From Pseudomonas gessardii (lineage in GTDB: Bacteria > Pseudomonadota > Gammaproteobacteria > Pseudomonadales > Pseudomonadaceae), in assembly GCF_001983165.1 (NCBI RefSeq), contig NZ_MNPU01000040.1, positions 1 through 54,535 on the forward strand: a stretch of 54,535 nucleotides of DNA, written 5' to 3'. The position numbers and the translations under genes are program-made. Below are positions 33,868-42,282 of the stretch, in pieces. Under the pieces are notes generated by a model, which was not told where the DNA came from, ran no database searches, and saw only the letters and a list, made by a program, of their open reading frames with translations. Each line of letters opens with the position of its first letter. The first letter of the stretch is position 1.

Positions 33868-34568
33868 TGTCCATTCACCTGTTGAAATGTGGCAGGCATT
33901 GGCCCCGGGGCACCCAGGCTGAACCAGCGACCACGGTCATGGTTCAGGGTGATCTGCCGGCGTTGAACCTTGACGGGATCGATGCCCGCTTGCCGAGCCC
34001 AGCTACGGACGCGTTCATCCTCGCCTTGGCTGCCCACCAGGTAGATATCGAACGCCGTGTCGCTGCTTTGCAGACGCTGGGCTTCGGCGGTACACGCTGA
34101 GCAGTGGTCCTCCACAAATAGAGCCTGGCGCGGCGCGGCCGCTGAGCTGATAGGGGGCGGGGATGCCATGCCCTGGATCGGTAGCAGCCCGGGAAACAGC
34201 TTGGTCCAGGCCGCGGCGTAAGCGTTTTGGTAGGCCAACTCGCGCTCGGCGCGTTTGGCTTCCAGCGCTACCTGTAATTCGGCATAGCGCTGGCGCTCTT
34301 GGTCGGTCTGGGCCTCAACCCCGAGCGCGGTCAACGGATCGAGGTTCGGGCTCCAGAAACCGCGTGGGCCGGATTGGATCTGTTCGAAGCGCGTCCACTC
34401 CTGCCCCGTCAGGCCCCAGCTCGCTGCCTGTTCAGAGTCAGAGCGCCCCAGCGGAGCAGACTGCGTGTCCTGGGTCTGTGACTGTGTCGTGACGGGGTTG
34501 CCCATCGCAGCGTCCATGGCCAGTAGCGAAGCGAGACAGACGACGGTGGGCAGTAGCGCTCTGTTCAT
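33849..34568 (-). CDS. TIGR03759 (PFL_4693) family ICE protein
   Basis: The 239-residue exported protein has a signal peptide (about 1-23), the conserved opening of the mature part AASWGLTGQEWTRFEQ, and a C-terminal thioredoxin-like stretch with EDHCSACTAEAQ. The CSAC pair could be redox-active. It keeps its place between the coiled-coil protein and the transglycosylase. Confidence 0.84.
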   Translation of the reverse strand: MNRALLPTVVCLASLLAMDAAMGNPVTTQSQTQDTQSAPLGRSDSEQAASWGLTGQEWTRFEQIQSGPRGFWSPNLDPLTALGVEAQTDQERQRYAELQVALEAKRAERELAYQNAYAAAWTKLFPGLLPIQGMASPPPISSAAAPRQALFVEDHCSACTAEAQRLQSSDTAFDIYLVGSQGEDERVRSWARQAGIDPVKVQRRQITLNHDRGRWFSLGAPGPMPATFQQVNGQWQRLD

Positions 34569-34577
34569 GATCGCTTC

Positions 34578-35249
34578 TCAAGGGAGGTGCACGGTCTGGT
34601 CTGGCTGAGCGGCCACCGCGAAGATGGCTGAGTTCGGCTCCAGCACTTTCAGGTACCAGGCTCCGAGCTGCTCGCCGCTATGCAGCAGCCGAACATCTAT
34701 GAGAGAGCGACTGTCATGAGGTGCGACTGCCAAAAAGCGCTCACCACCACGGGATTCGACCCCCAACACCGAGAACGGTGGCGAGAGCGGGACGGGCTTG
34801 GGGCGAGCGGTCTTTTTCGGTTTAGTCGCGGAAGGCGACGGCGGTGGGGGTGATGGCTGGGTCTTGTGCTCCTGGAACTGTTGCTCGACCTGTTCAAGGT
34901 GTGCGCGCAGCGCTGTCAGTTCTGCCACGGTGGCGCGGGCTGCCAGACCATCGCGCAGCTCCTGTATTTCTTGCGCCCACTGATCCAGCATCGGATCGAG
35001 GGTATTGGCCTGTTGCTCACTAGTATCGACCATCTGCTTCAGGTCTTTCAGCGCGTACTGCAGCTTCTCTTGTGCATCCTTGAGGGCGCTTGAATCATGT
35101 TGCAGGGTGTCCAAAGTTTGTCGGTATTGCGTGTCCGTGCTCTGCAGTTTTGCCATGCGTTGATACTGGTTATACAAACCACCGCTCAGCCCGGCGACCG
35201 CCAGGCAAAGGAGCCCGATGATGAGGGTTTGAAACGTTGAGGCTTTCAT
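34578..35249 (-). CDS. Membrane-anchored coiled-coil ICE protein
   Basis: This 223-residue protein has one N-terminal helix (about 8-26), a coiled coil (about 30-130), a proline/lysine linker (PSPPPPSPSATKPKK) and a small C-terminal domain (FSVLGVESRGGERFLAVAP). The shape resembles PilP/PilO-type pilus assembly proteins, but no motif fixes the family. It is coupled by ATGA to the PilL-N gene. Confidence 0.7.
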   Translation of the reverse strand: MKASTFQTLIIGLLCLAVAGLSGGLYNQYQRMAKLQSTDTQYRQTLDTLQHDSSALKDAQEKLQYALKDLKQMVDTSEQQANTLDPMLDQWAQEIQELRDGLAARATVAELTALRAHLEQVEQQFQEHKTQPSPPPPSPSATKPKKTARPKPVPLSPPFSVLGVESRGGERFLAVAPHDSRSLIDVRLLHSGEQLGAWYLKVLEPNSAIFAVAAQPDQTVHLP

Positions 35250-35788
35250 GACCGCGCCTCCGATTGATGGGGCAAGACGGGTGTAATCAGCGCGACACCG
35301 GCATCCGTTTTCTGCTGTTCGAAGCAGACCGAACGGCTGACTTCATCGGTCGTGAGTTGCCAGGCGGGGCCAGCCAGCACTTGTAGCGCGCGGCGCAAAG
35401 GGATTGGACCAAGCCGGTAATGGGCTGCAGGCAGAGGCCGGGTAAACAGCAACTTCACCGACGCAGTAACGGGGCAGAGCGAATAGCCCGAGCGCTGCAA
35501 TACGTACTGCAACGCATCCTGCACTGAGGGGTTTAGGCTGGACGGGATGTTCACTTCAATGATTTGAGCGAGAAGATAGCGTTGTTCCGTGGTGGGCTCG
35601 GTGCTGACCAGCGTATAGCGGCCATAGCGGAGTTCTGTCGGATGGTTTCCTTCCGCTGTGTCCCTCGAAAGCTGGGCCCGATTGGAGCCACTGTCGATCT
35701 CTGGATGGGTTGGCAATGTATTGGGGATTTGCGCGGTGCAGGCGCTCAACAAACCCAGCAGGCAGACAGGCGTGAAAAAACGCTCCAT
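35246..35788 (-). CDS. pilL: PilL N-terminal domain lipoprotein (PFGI-1 class)
   Basis: The 180-residue lipoprotein has a signal with lipobox LLSAC near residue 17. The rest is a secretin-like N-terminal module: VQDALQYVLQRSGYSLCP and PIPLRRALQVLAGPAWQL. PilL-N proteins of ICEs belong to the type IV pilus or mating locus. It is the first gene of the long transfer operon; other pil genes are absent. Confidence 0.8.
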   Translation of the reverse strand: MERFFTPVCLLGLLSACTAQIPNTLPTHPEIDSGSNRAQLSRDTAEGNHPTELRYGRYTLVSTEPTTEQRYLLAQIIEVNIPSSLNPSVQDALQYVLQRSGYSLCPVTASVKLLFTRPLPAAHYRLGPIPLRRALQVLAGPAWQLTTDEVSRSVCFEQQKTDAGVALITPVLPHQSEARS

Positions 35789-35795
35789 GGAAAAA

Positions 35796-35833
35796 ACCTC
35801 ATGACAGATTCAGTGCAAAACCTGACATGAGGT
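35796..35833 (-). promoter_or_regulatory. Inverted repeat upstream of the transfer operon
   Basis: ACCTCATG (35796-35803) and CATGAGGT (35826-35833) are an 8-bp perfect inverted repeat with a 22-base spacer, just before the pilL start. It could be an operator or leader hairpin at the head of a 20-kb operon. Confidence 0.4.
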
Positions 35834-35894
35834 GAAGGAGCAACTCAGTGAGAAAGTTGATTCAAGGCGGGTCGTGTTAACGCTGAACGCGTTG

Positions 35895-36650
35895 CTATTC
35901 ATCAAAAATAGCGAGCCCATTCAAGACGGCAGCGTCGGGGTCGAAGATCAACAATCTCGCATCCGCCAATGCCGCCAGGTACAGTACGTTGACTAGGACT
36001 TCCGGTGTGCCTGCGTCGAGTTGCTCTTGTCTCAAGCTTGAATAACGTTTGCCCTCAATGTTCAGCAAGTTTTCGTCCGTCCATGGCGTGCCAATCAGCT
36101 TGCAACTGATGCCGCAGCAATCCGGCAACTCGAAAAGCTCGAACAAAAGGCCGGTTTGCCTCGGAGCGGAGTTACTTGCCCATCCTTCCAGATAGAACAT
36201 CGCTTCTTCAGGAAGGTGTGCGGTACTGATCTCCCAGGCTCGACTGTAGTGCCCCGTTTCGAAGCTCAAGCGATGGACCATGGCTTGGGCTTCTTCTAGG
36301 GAGTACAGATCGCCGAGGTGATGCCGCTCGTTGAGCATGTCGCCCATCACGGCGTAGATCACTTGGCGCACCAACCCGGTGGACTGGCAGCGTTCATCTA
36401 ATTCATCCAATTCATCCGGAATGGATTGGCCTTCGCTGATCAAGGCGAAATCGTCATTGAACAGGCAGGTGAACAGTTGCAGCTCATTGTCGGGCAGATG
36501 TGCTTGTGAGTCGTGCACTGGTCGAACGCAGGGAGGGCAGTCGTTTTCGTAGGTGATCAGTAGCAGCCGTTCGATATGAAGGTTGTCGTAGCCGCGAGCA
36601 AATGGGGTTGAGGCCATCAGCAGAGCTGGGGCTTGGTGTGCGGGGTTCAT
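35895..36650 (-). CDS. ICE-conserved DUF5983-like protein
   Basis: A soluble, acidic 251-residue protein (starts MNPAHQAPALLMASTP). Relatives in ICEs are sometimes labelled DUF5983 or, misleadingly, ABC transporter substrate-binding; I see no signal peptide. The ATG at 36650 follows a hairpin after the radC-like gene. Function unknown. Confidence 0.6.
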   Translation of the reverse strand: MNPAHQAPALLMASTPFARGYDNLHIERLLLITYENDCPPCVRPVHDSQAHLPDNELQLFTCLFNDDFALISEGQSIPDELDELDERCQSTGLVRQVIYAVMGDMLNERHHLGDLYSLEEAQAMVHRLSFETGHYSRAWEISTAHLPEEAMFYLEGWASNSAPRQTGLLFELFELPDCCGISCKLIGTPWTDENLLNIEGKRYSSLRQEQLDAGTPEVLVNVLYLAALADARLLIFDPDAAVLNGLAIFDE

Positions 36651-36677
36651 GAGGGTTCTCCAGAATGAAAATGAACA

Positions 36678-36695
36678 AGGCGCCCGAAGGCGCCT
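36678..36695 (-). terminator. UUCG-capped hairpin between radC-like and DUF5983-like genes
   Basis: AGGCGCC and GGCGCCT form a perfect 7-bp stem; on the minus strand the loop is TTCG, followed by TTGTTCATTTTCATT. It looks like a leaky terminator or a stabilising 3' end. A very similar stem lies at 37583-37604. Confidence 0.55.
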
Positions 36696-36702
36696 GTGAG
36701 GG

Positions 36703-37197
36703 TTAAAGCCAGCCGTATTCGGCAAGGGAGAGAGGACGACCTTCACCCACGATGAAGTGATCCAATACACGCACTTCGATCAAGGCCAAGGCCTCCTTCA
36801 GCCGTGCGGTCAAGACGCGATCCGCCTGGCTGGGTTCTGTACAACCCGAGGGATGGTTGTGAACCAAAATGGCGGCCGCAGCGTTATGCGCTAGGGAACG
36901 CTTAACGACTTGGCGGGGGTAAACGCTGGCGCCATCAATGCTGCCGTGAAAGAGGACTTCGAATGCCAGCACCCGGTGCCTGGCATCGAGAAAGATCACA
37001 CCGAAGACTTCATGCTCTTGTTGCGCAAGCTGCAGTTTTAGGTAGGAGGCAACAGTGTCAGGCGACGTCAGGATAGGGCCGCGGGCGAACAGCCGACGAT
37101 CCAGAATATGCTGCGCTTCGTCGATCAGCTGGTTTTCTTGGACAATGCGATCAGCCTCGAAATCCGAGGTCTCAATCAGTGTAAGTTGGGTGCTCAT
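36703..37197 (-). CDS. radC: RadC-like JAB domain protein
   Basis: The 164-residue protein is a JAB1/MPN-fold metalloenzyme-like domain with HNHPSG (His113, His115) and the following Asp126, the metal site of RadC. RadC proteins are common on mobile elements, where their role (repair or recombination) is unclear. The ATG at 37197 is preceded by a good GGAGG-type site. Its leader has the G4/C4 hairpin seen before three other genes. Confidence 0.87.
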   Translation of the reverse strand: MSTQLTLIETSDFEADRIVQENQLIDEAQHILDRRLFARGPILTSPDTVASYLKLQLAQQEHEVFGVIFLDARHRVLAFEVLFHGSIDGASVYPRQVVKRSLAHNAAAAILVHNHPSGCTEPSQADRVLTARLKEALALIEVRVLDHFIVGEGRPLSLAEYGWL

Positions 37198-37238
37198 GGC
37201 GGTACCTCCGAAGGGAACAATCAGGGGTACACGCCCGA

Positions 37239-37255
37239 GGGGAGTGGTATCCCCC
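37239..37255 (-). promoter_or_regulatory. G4/C4 leader hairpin upstream of radC-like gene
   Basis: GGGGA (37239-37243) and TCCCC (37250-37254) can pair 42-58 bases upstream of the start. On the minus strand the stem is preceded by CCCACC and followed by TCGGGCG, matching the layout at the other three leaders. Confidence 0.45.
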
Positions 37256-37298
37256 AAGGTGGGTGTGGAGTCTTGGGCGTTAGCAGATGGCGCGCTGT

Positions 37299-37556
37299 TT
37301 ACAGCCGAGTGAATCGGTGGCGTTGACCGTGTAGATGTGAACCACAGCCGTCGCAAGGCGATGGAGAAAAGGTTCTTATTCCCCAGCCGGCTTCGGGATC
37401 GAAGTCGGCACTGATGGGCATCAACCGAAGTAGCTCACGATGTATCGCGGCGATGCGTTGTTCGACCTCATCCTGCGAGTAATACAGCGATAAGGTGCTG
37501 TAGTCCTCGTAAGCTGTAGCGAACAGGCAGTCGTCGCAAAGCCAGAAGGATTCCAT
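37299..37556 (-). CDS. Small protein with two CxxC pairs
   Basis: The 85-residue protein has CDDC near the N-terminus and CDGC near the C-terminus, a possible single zinc site. It begins MESFWLCDDCLFATAYEDYS, like the DUF-type small proteins that accompany radC and DUF3577 genes in ICEs. The ATG at 37556 is used because an upstream hairpin (37583-37604) lies between it and the DUF3577 gene. Confidence 0.65.
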   Translation of the reverse strand: MESFWLCDDCLFATAYEDYSTLSLYYSQDEVEQRIAAIHRELLRLMPISADFDPEAGWGIRTFSPSPCDGCGSHLHGQRHRFTRL

Positions 37557-37582
37557 AATGGTCCCCTGTGCTGATTGAAGAA

Positions 37583-37604
37583 AAGGCGCTCGACGGAGCG
37601 CCTT
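37583..37604 (-). terminator. Hairpin terminator after DUF3577 gene
   Basis: AAGGCGCTC and GAGCGCCTT form a 9-bp perfect stem with a 4-base loop. On the minus strand it is followed by TTCTTCAATC. It lies 23 bases past the DUF3577 stop. Confidence 0.55.
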
Positions 37605-37626
37605 GATGAGGAACATCGTGGACTGT

Positions 37627-38208
37627 TCAGGCGGACTGAACGGTACGGGTGGCATCACGGCGGGCCGTGCGCGGAGCGGGTGGAGATTCAGGTTCCACCC
37701 GAGCCTCTATTGGGTTTTCGGTATCCTCAACTTCGGCATCAGCCGACGGTGGGGATGGTTCACTGTTTGGCGCTTGCTCAGCAGGTGCTGTTGCTTCCTG
37801 CCTGGCGGGTGCTTTGTATTCGAACGTGCCGTTGATCTTGATCCAGTCGATGAACAGCAAACGACCTTTCAGGCTGGCGCCCGGTTGGCCTTGTTTCTCG
37901 CCTTTCTCATAGAGAAACGGATCGATCCACAGGTCGCCGATACGGAACGACAGCAAGACCTTTTTCTCGGCGTTGACGGCGTCCATATAGAGACGAATCA
38001 AGCGTTCAGCTTCACCCCCAGCGACTTTGCAGTCGAAGCGGGTGTACTCCACCGCATCGGTGGCACCGTGCAGGGCTGCGATATCGCAGGCAATGAATGG
38101 TTGGCCGCGGCGGACTTGGACTTCACGAACACGGTTGAGGTAGCCGATACCGACGGTGTGCAGGTTGAAGTAAGTGGTCGCTTCTTTGGATTGGTTGGCG
38201 TGGGCCAT
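37627..38208 (-). CDS. DUF3577 / STY4534-family ICE replication protein
   Basis: This 193-residue protein has a folded N-terminal domain (residues 1 to about 130: YFNLHTVGIGYLNRVREV, FIACDIAALHG, WIDPFLYEKG) and a disordered, Pro/Glu/Ala-rich tail. STY4534-family proteins are linked to ICE replication. The leader holds a G4/C4 hairpin and, further upstream, the second copy of the structured RNA-like element. Confidence 0.8.
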   Translation of the reverse strand: MAHANQSKEATTYFNLHTVGIGYLNRVREVQVRRGQPFIACDIAALHGATDAVEYTRFDCKVAGGEAERLIRLYMDAVNAEKKVLLSFRIGDLWIDPFLYEKGEKQGQPGASLKGRLLFIDWIKINGTFEYKAPARQEATAPAEQAPNSEPSPPSADAEVEDTENPIEARVEPESPPAPRTARRDATRTVQSA

Positions 38209-38248
38209 GGTGGTTCTCCTGTTTCAAGGGGAAACGGCGACGCACAGT

Positions 38249-38277
38249 CCCTGATGGGGAAGTGAGCCCCCGTCAGG
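38249..38277 (-). promoter_or_regulatory. G4/C4 leader hairpin upstream of DUF3577 gene
   Basis: CCCTGA-T-GGGG and CCCC-CG-TCAGGG pair over about 10 bases with a small bulge, 42-69 bases upstream of the start codon. It is the longest of the four related leader stems. Confidence 0.55.
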
Positions 38278-38409
38278 GTGGGTAAGGTGAAGAAGAGCGA
38301 TGAACGACTCACCACCGGCAAGCCGATGACGATCAGAACGATGCGTCTGGCGGAATAACGGTGCAGCTGAGGAACGTCTGCGGTAGTGGTTAGCAGACAT
38401 GGGGTAGTG

Positions 38410-38540
38410 GGCATTCATCACCGCTGAGGCGGTAACCGTGCGAGCTTCCGAACGCTGATCGCACTTGGGTAAACCACCACGAACGTGGCGTAGCCTTGAA
38501 GGTTCAAGCTACCTGGGCTGGGCTGTCAACGACAGCAAAC
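38410..38540 (-). ncRNA. Structured RNA-like leader element, copy 2
   Basis: Aligns with 14415-14548 along its whole length. Minus-strand hairpins include GCTGTC-GTT-GACAGC, GTAGC/GCTAC, CCAC-GTTC-GTGG, GTGCGA/TCGCAC around AGCGTTCGG, and ACCGC-CTCA-GCGGT. Several stem positions differ from copy 1 while keeping pairs (for example AGCT/GGCT here against AGCC/GGCT), which favours an RNA. It lies 202 bases before the DUF3577 gene. Confidence 0.6.
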
Positions 38541-39103
38541 CACGCCCTTTGTATAAGCCTGTCACAGGGGAGCGTCAAGACGCTGCAACCCGATTTTTTA
38601 TAGCCGGAATACAGTGGCAGTCACTGGACTGAAGAAAGTGAAGAGTGGGCCTGACGGGATGCCAGGCGAGGAAGAAAAACCACCTTTGACGGTCTTACGC
38701 AGTCGACCAGCGCCTCGCAACACTTGGTTGAACTGCGCCATGATTCGCCAACCGACCCTTGTCGTGGCCTGGGTCGGAACATGCTGGCACGCATCCGCGC
38801 ACAAAAGGTGCCCAGTGTTTCCCCGGCGGGCTCCGGGACTGAATACGATCGCCGAAGCGGATGACCGCTGTTGCCGGGTAGAGGCAACAGTGGTCATCCG
38901 CCACCACGATCAGGTCAAGCACAAAACGGGAATGAAATCCCGCAGAAGAGAAGGCTCCGAACTCGACGAGTTCGACCGAGCTACCCGGAGCAAATCGGTC
39001 TTGGGTCGCCATTGGCGATGATCCTGAGGCACTACAGCAGAGAGGGTGGGACGACGTCAAGGCAGAGAACGCACCGTTCTCATAATGATCGTCCCATGGA
39101 ACA
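38541..39103. other. Hairpin-rich non-coding region
   Basis: About 560 bases with no credible gene. A 19-bp near-perfect hairpin spans 38857-38901 (GCGGATGACC, CTGTTGCC, loop GGGTAGA, one G-T pair). CGAACTCG-A-CGAGTTCG is a perfect dyad at 38958-38974, and GAGAACG-CAC-CGTTCTC lies at 39065-39081 just past the topoisomerase stop. The promoter for the copy-2 RNA and DUF3577 transcript must be here. A transfer or replication origin is a second possibility. Confidence 0.5.
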
Positions 39104-41071
39104 TCATGAGCGACGCGTATCTTTACTGATCGACACAGTGCCCTTGCAATCTGGGTAGTGGGAGCATGACCAGAACTGCCCTGATTTTCCTTTACGTCTA
39201 CGCATCGAGGCATTGCAAATGGGGCAGGCCGGGCCGGCTTCGACAGGTACCGCCAAGGTGAGTGCGCCACAGTGTTCGACCAATTGTGCAATCCAGTTCG
39301 CCTGCTTGGCGACGAACGCATCAAGGGTCAGGCGTCCCGTTTCGATTTCGTCCAGGGCCTGTTCCCATATCGCGGTCATGCCCGGATCTGCGATTGCGGC
39401 GGGTACCGCCTCAATCAGGGTATGGGCCGCTGCGGAGGCCATTAAGGCGCGTTTTTTCTTCAGCAAGTAACCGCGATCAATCAACCCCTTGATGATGCCG
39501 GCTCGCGTGGCTTCGGTACCGATACCGGTAGTGTCCCGAAGTTTCTGTTTCAGGCGTGGGTCGTTGACCAGCTTGGCGACGTTTTTCATCGCCTTGATCA
39601 GATCGCCCTCGGTGAGTGGTTTGGGGGCGGCGGTGCGCATGGACTTGAGTTCGACGTCGTCCACTGCGCACTGCGTGCCCTGTTGCAAGACGGGTAAGAC
39701 TTGGGACTTGTGACTGGGTTCGTCCTCCTCGGTGTTTTCGGAGAGCAAGCCTTTCCAGCCCTGGACCAGGATCTGTTTGCCAACAGCGGTCAATCGTTTT
39801 TCGCCACATTCCAGTTCGACCTGGGTTCGATCAAACTCATGAGACGGAAGAAATTGCGCGAGGTAGTGGCTACGAATCAGTTCGTAGACTTGGCGTTCTT
39901 GTTCGGACATCCGCGCAAGGTTCGCCGGCTCGGTGGTGGGAATGATGCCGTGGTGCGCGGTGACCTTGGCATCGTTCCACACGCGGGAGTGCAGTGATCG
40001 ATCGAGTCTTCCGAATGCGGGCCGCAGGGTGGGATCGGTTTTGAGCAGGGCATCGAATACCCCAGATACCTCGTCGAACATACTCTCTGGCAAATAGCGG
40101 CAATCACTGCGCGGGTAGGTGGTGGCTTTGTAGGTTTCATACAGAGCCTGGGCGATATTCAGGACTTCCTGAACGCCGAGTCCCAACTTGCGCGAGCAGA
40201 CTTCTTGCAGCGTGCTCAAGTCGAAGGGCAGGGGCGCCGCTTCGCGGAAATGCTCAGTCTGCAGCGAGAGTACTGTGGCGGTCTTGCTGCAAGAGATCGC
40301 TTGGACCGTTTGACTGGCAAGCGCCTGTTGCAGGCAACGACCCGCTTCGTCCTGTCCTGAGCTTGGCGGTAACCACGATGCGATGAATCGCTGACCCCTC
40401 GACGATAAGTGCACTTCAACGTTCCAGTAGGGCACCGGAACGAAACTGGCAATCGCACGATCCCGATCGACCACTAGGCGTAAAGTGGGTGTCTGTACGC
40501 GTCCAACCGACAGCACGCCGTCGTAGCCTGCCCGCCGACCGAGGAGGGTAAACAAACGACTGAGGTTCATGCCGATCAGCCAGTCAGCACGGCTGCGGGC
40601 GAGGGCTGAGTGATAGAGCGGGAAGGTCTCCTGACCAGACTTCAGCGAGGACAATGCTTTGCGAATCGACGCCTCGTTGAGTGCCGACAACCAGAGGCGC
40701 TGAACGGGGCCTCGATACTTGCAGAGTTCCAGTAACTCGCGGGCAATCATTTCACCTTCGCGGTCGGCGTCGGTCGCGATGACGACGGTGGTGGCTTTAC
40801 TGAGCAGGCGCTTGATGACTTTGAACTGTGCCGCAGTCTTGGGTTTGACCTCGACCTGCCACTGCGCGGGAATGATCGGTAGATGATCTAACGACCAACT
40901 CTTGAAGTGTTCACCATAAGCTTCAGGCGGTGCTGTCTCCAGCAGGTGACCGATACACCAGGTGACGGTTGTCTCGGGTGCGATTAGGCAGCCATCGCTG
41001 CGCCGGCTGGCTCCGAGAACTTTGGCGATGTCACGACCTTGGGAAGGTTTCTCGCAGAGGAAGAGGCGCAT
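39104..41071 (-). CDS. topB: DNA topoisomerase III (type IA)
   Basis: A 655-residue type IA topoisomerase. The Toprim domain is at residues 1 to about 150 (FLCEKPSQ; ATDADREGE), the active-site tyrosine is in TTYPRSDCRY near residue 318, and a C-terminal zinc finger (CPIC, then CSHYPDC) lies at about 620-645. It would unlink replicating or transferring ICE DNA. A 10-bp hairpin covers its ribosome binding site. Confidence 0.93.
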   Translation of the reverse strand: MRLFLCEKPSQGRDIAKVLGASRRSDGCLIAPETTVTWCIGHLLETAPPEAYGEHFKSWSLDHLPIIPAQWQVEVKPKTAAQFKVIKRLLSKATTVVIATDADREGEMIARELLELCKYRGPVQRLWLSALNEASIRKALSSLKSGQETFPLYHSALARSRADWLIGMNLSRLFTLLGRRAGYDGVLSVGRVQTPTLRLVVDRDRAIASFVPVPYWNVEVHLSSRGQRFIASWLPPSSGQDEAGRCLQQALASQTVQAISCSKTATVLSLQTEHFREAAPLPFDLSTLQEVCSRKLGLGVQEVLNIAQALYETYKATTYPRSDCRYLPESMFDEVSGVFDALLKTDPTLRPAFGRLDRSLHSRVWNDAKVTAHHGIIPTTEPANLARMSEQERQVYELIRSHYLAQFLPSHEFDRTQVELECGEKRLTAVGKQILVQGWKGLLSENTEEDEPSHKSQVLPVLQQGTQCAVDDVELKSMRTAAPKPLTEGDLIKAMKNVAKLVNDPRLKQKLRDTTGIGTEATRAGIIKGLIDRGYLLKKKRALMASAAAHTLIEAVPAAIADPGMTAIWEQALDEIETGRLTLDAFVAKQANWIAQLVEHCGALTLAVPVEAGPACPICNASMRRRKGKSGQFWSCSHYPDCKGTVSISKDTRRS

Positions 41072-41075
41072 AAGA

Positions 41076-41100
41076 CTGCTCCGGATGGGGTCCGGAGCAG
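41076..41100 (-). promoter_or_regulatory. Hairpin enclosing the topoisomerase ribosome binding site
   Basis: CTGCTCCGGA (41076-41085) and TCCGGAGCAG (41091-41100) form a perfect 10-bp stem with a 5-base loop, four bases before the ATG. The GGAG ribosome binding site is inside the stem arm nearest the gene, so folding would block translation. Confidence 0.65.
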
Positions 41101-41296
41101 AGTTGTTGGAAACAGCAGCTACGAGATATGAGAAACCTGACTCGCAGGTACCTCATATTAGTCGGTGAGGACTGCCTTGACGATCCGATGCTGTTACCCC
41201 GTTTTAGCGTGGACGACAGTGTGGGTCTTCACGAGCAGCGAGTAGTAATACGCCAGCAACTTCGCGCAAAGGCGCAATTTTTATGCCTAATGCTCG

Positions 41297-41767
41297 TCAT
41301 TCCGGAGGTGGCGGCCCTGTGCGCTTTTTTGGCTTCGACGCAGGTGAGCTGGCTTGCTCTGTATTTTGCCCGACGTGTTTCGCAGATGCTGCCGGTTCAT
41401 TGGATCGCTCCCGCATGACCACGCTGTGCACTCGATGAGGCAGGATGCCGACTCGACGGGCCTCGATCTTGAAGGTCACCCGCGCGTTGTCTTCGCTGTC
41501 CTCCCACTCATCTCGTATCGTGCGGCCCTCGACCAGCACACGCATACCTTTCTGGTACAGCGTGCTCCAGTGTTCAGCCTCGCGGTGCCAGAGCTCAACC
41601 GGCGCCCAATAGCCGCCTCGATCTTCGTAGCCGCCCTCGCGTGGCACGGGGTTGTCGAAGTACACATTCAGCCGTAGCAAACGCCGTGGCTCGTCATTGC
41701 CTGAGGCGAATTCCTGGAACTCTGGCGCACTGCCGATGTTGCCTTCGCCGACGAAAAAAGTACTCAT
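41297..41767 (-). CDS. ssb: ICE single-stranded DNA-binding protein
   Basis: The 156-residue protein has an OB-fold N-terminal domain (STFFVGEGNIGSAPEFQEF, LRLNVYFDNP, WAPVELWHREAE, VLVEGRT) and a disordered tail ending in RTGPPPPE rather than the DDDIPF tip of chromosomal SSB. It probably coats ICE single strands during replication. The start overlaps the DUF3158 stop by four bases. Confidence 0.87.
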   Translation of the reverse strand: MSTFFVGEGNIGSAPEFQEFASGNDEPRRLLRLNVYFDNPVPREGGYEDRGGYWAPVELWHREAEHWSTLYQKGMRVLVEGRTIRDEWEDSEDNARVTFKIEARRVGILPHRVHSVVMRERSNEPAASAKHVGQNTEQASSPASKPKKRTGPPPPE

Positions 41768-42282
41768 CGTGATATCTCCGCTGCGGTTGTGAACTGGCGC
41801 AGCAGCCGTTCGGCACTGGCCATTTTGATCGCGCAGGTCGAGGCCTGGCGGTAAAGCGAATGCACCACGCTCATCTGCAGGTTCAGTGCAATACGGTTGC
41901 ATTCGAAACGGTGCAACCCCTCGCGTACGGCCTGCGGTTGGGTCTTGTTGCGGACCTGGCGTTCCCAGACCGCAACCCCCATGCGGGCGAAGTCACGGGT
42001 GCGCCAACGCAAAAAGGTGCTGCCCGCGCTGGTGTTCTGCAGCACCAATCGAATATCCAGCAGTGAGTACGGGGGCTGTCCGGCTTGCTGCACAACAGCT
42101 TCCATCAGGTGACATAACTGCGCCTCGATTTCCCTCGCCACCTGCGCCAGGTGGTCCAACTCCCCCTTACCCTTAAAAGGTTTTAAAAGGCCTTTTAGGG
42201 AGGCAGCGTGTTCGAGCTGTCGATAGGCATCCGGTGTTAACGCTTCGAAGGGCATTGGTTGAGCCGGGATCATGAGATTCAT
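41764..42282 (-). CDS. DUF3158-family ICE protein
   Basis: A mostly helical, 172-residue protein with LRWRTRDFARMGVAVWERQV in the middle. DUF3158 genes lie directly upstream of ssb in ICEclc-class elements, and here both ends overlap their neighbours by four bases. Function unknown. Confidence 0.8.
   Translation of the reverse strand: MNLMIPAQPMPFEALTPDAYRQLEHAASLKGLLKPFKGKGELDHLAQVAREIEAQLCHLMEAVVQQAGQPPYSLLDIRLVLQNTSAGSTFLRWRTRDFARMGVAVWERQVRNKTQPQAVREGLHRFECNRIALNLQMSVVHSLYRQASTCAIKMASAERLLRQFTTAAEISR

Noticed and set aside
38614..39021. A 135-codon open frame on the plus strand
   Set aside because: Composition is rich in Arg, Trp and Cys without domain pattern, and it spans a 19-bp hairpin; treated as non-coding.
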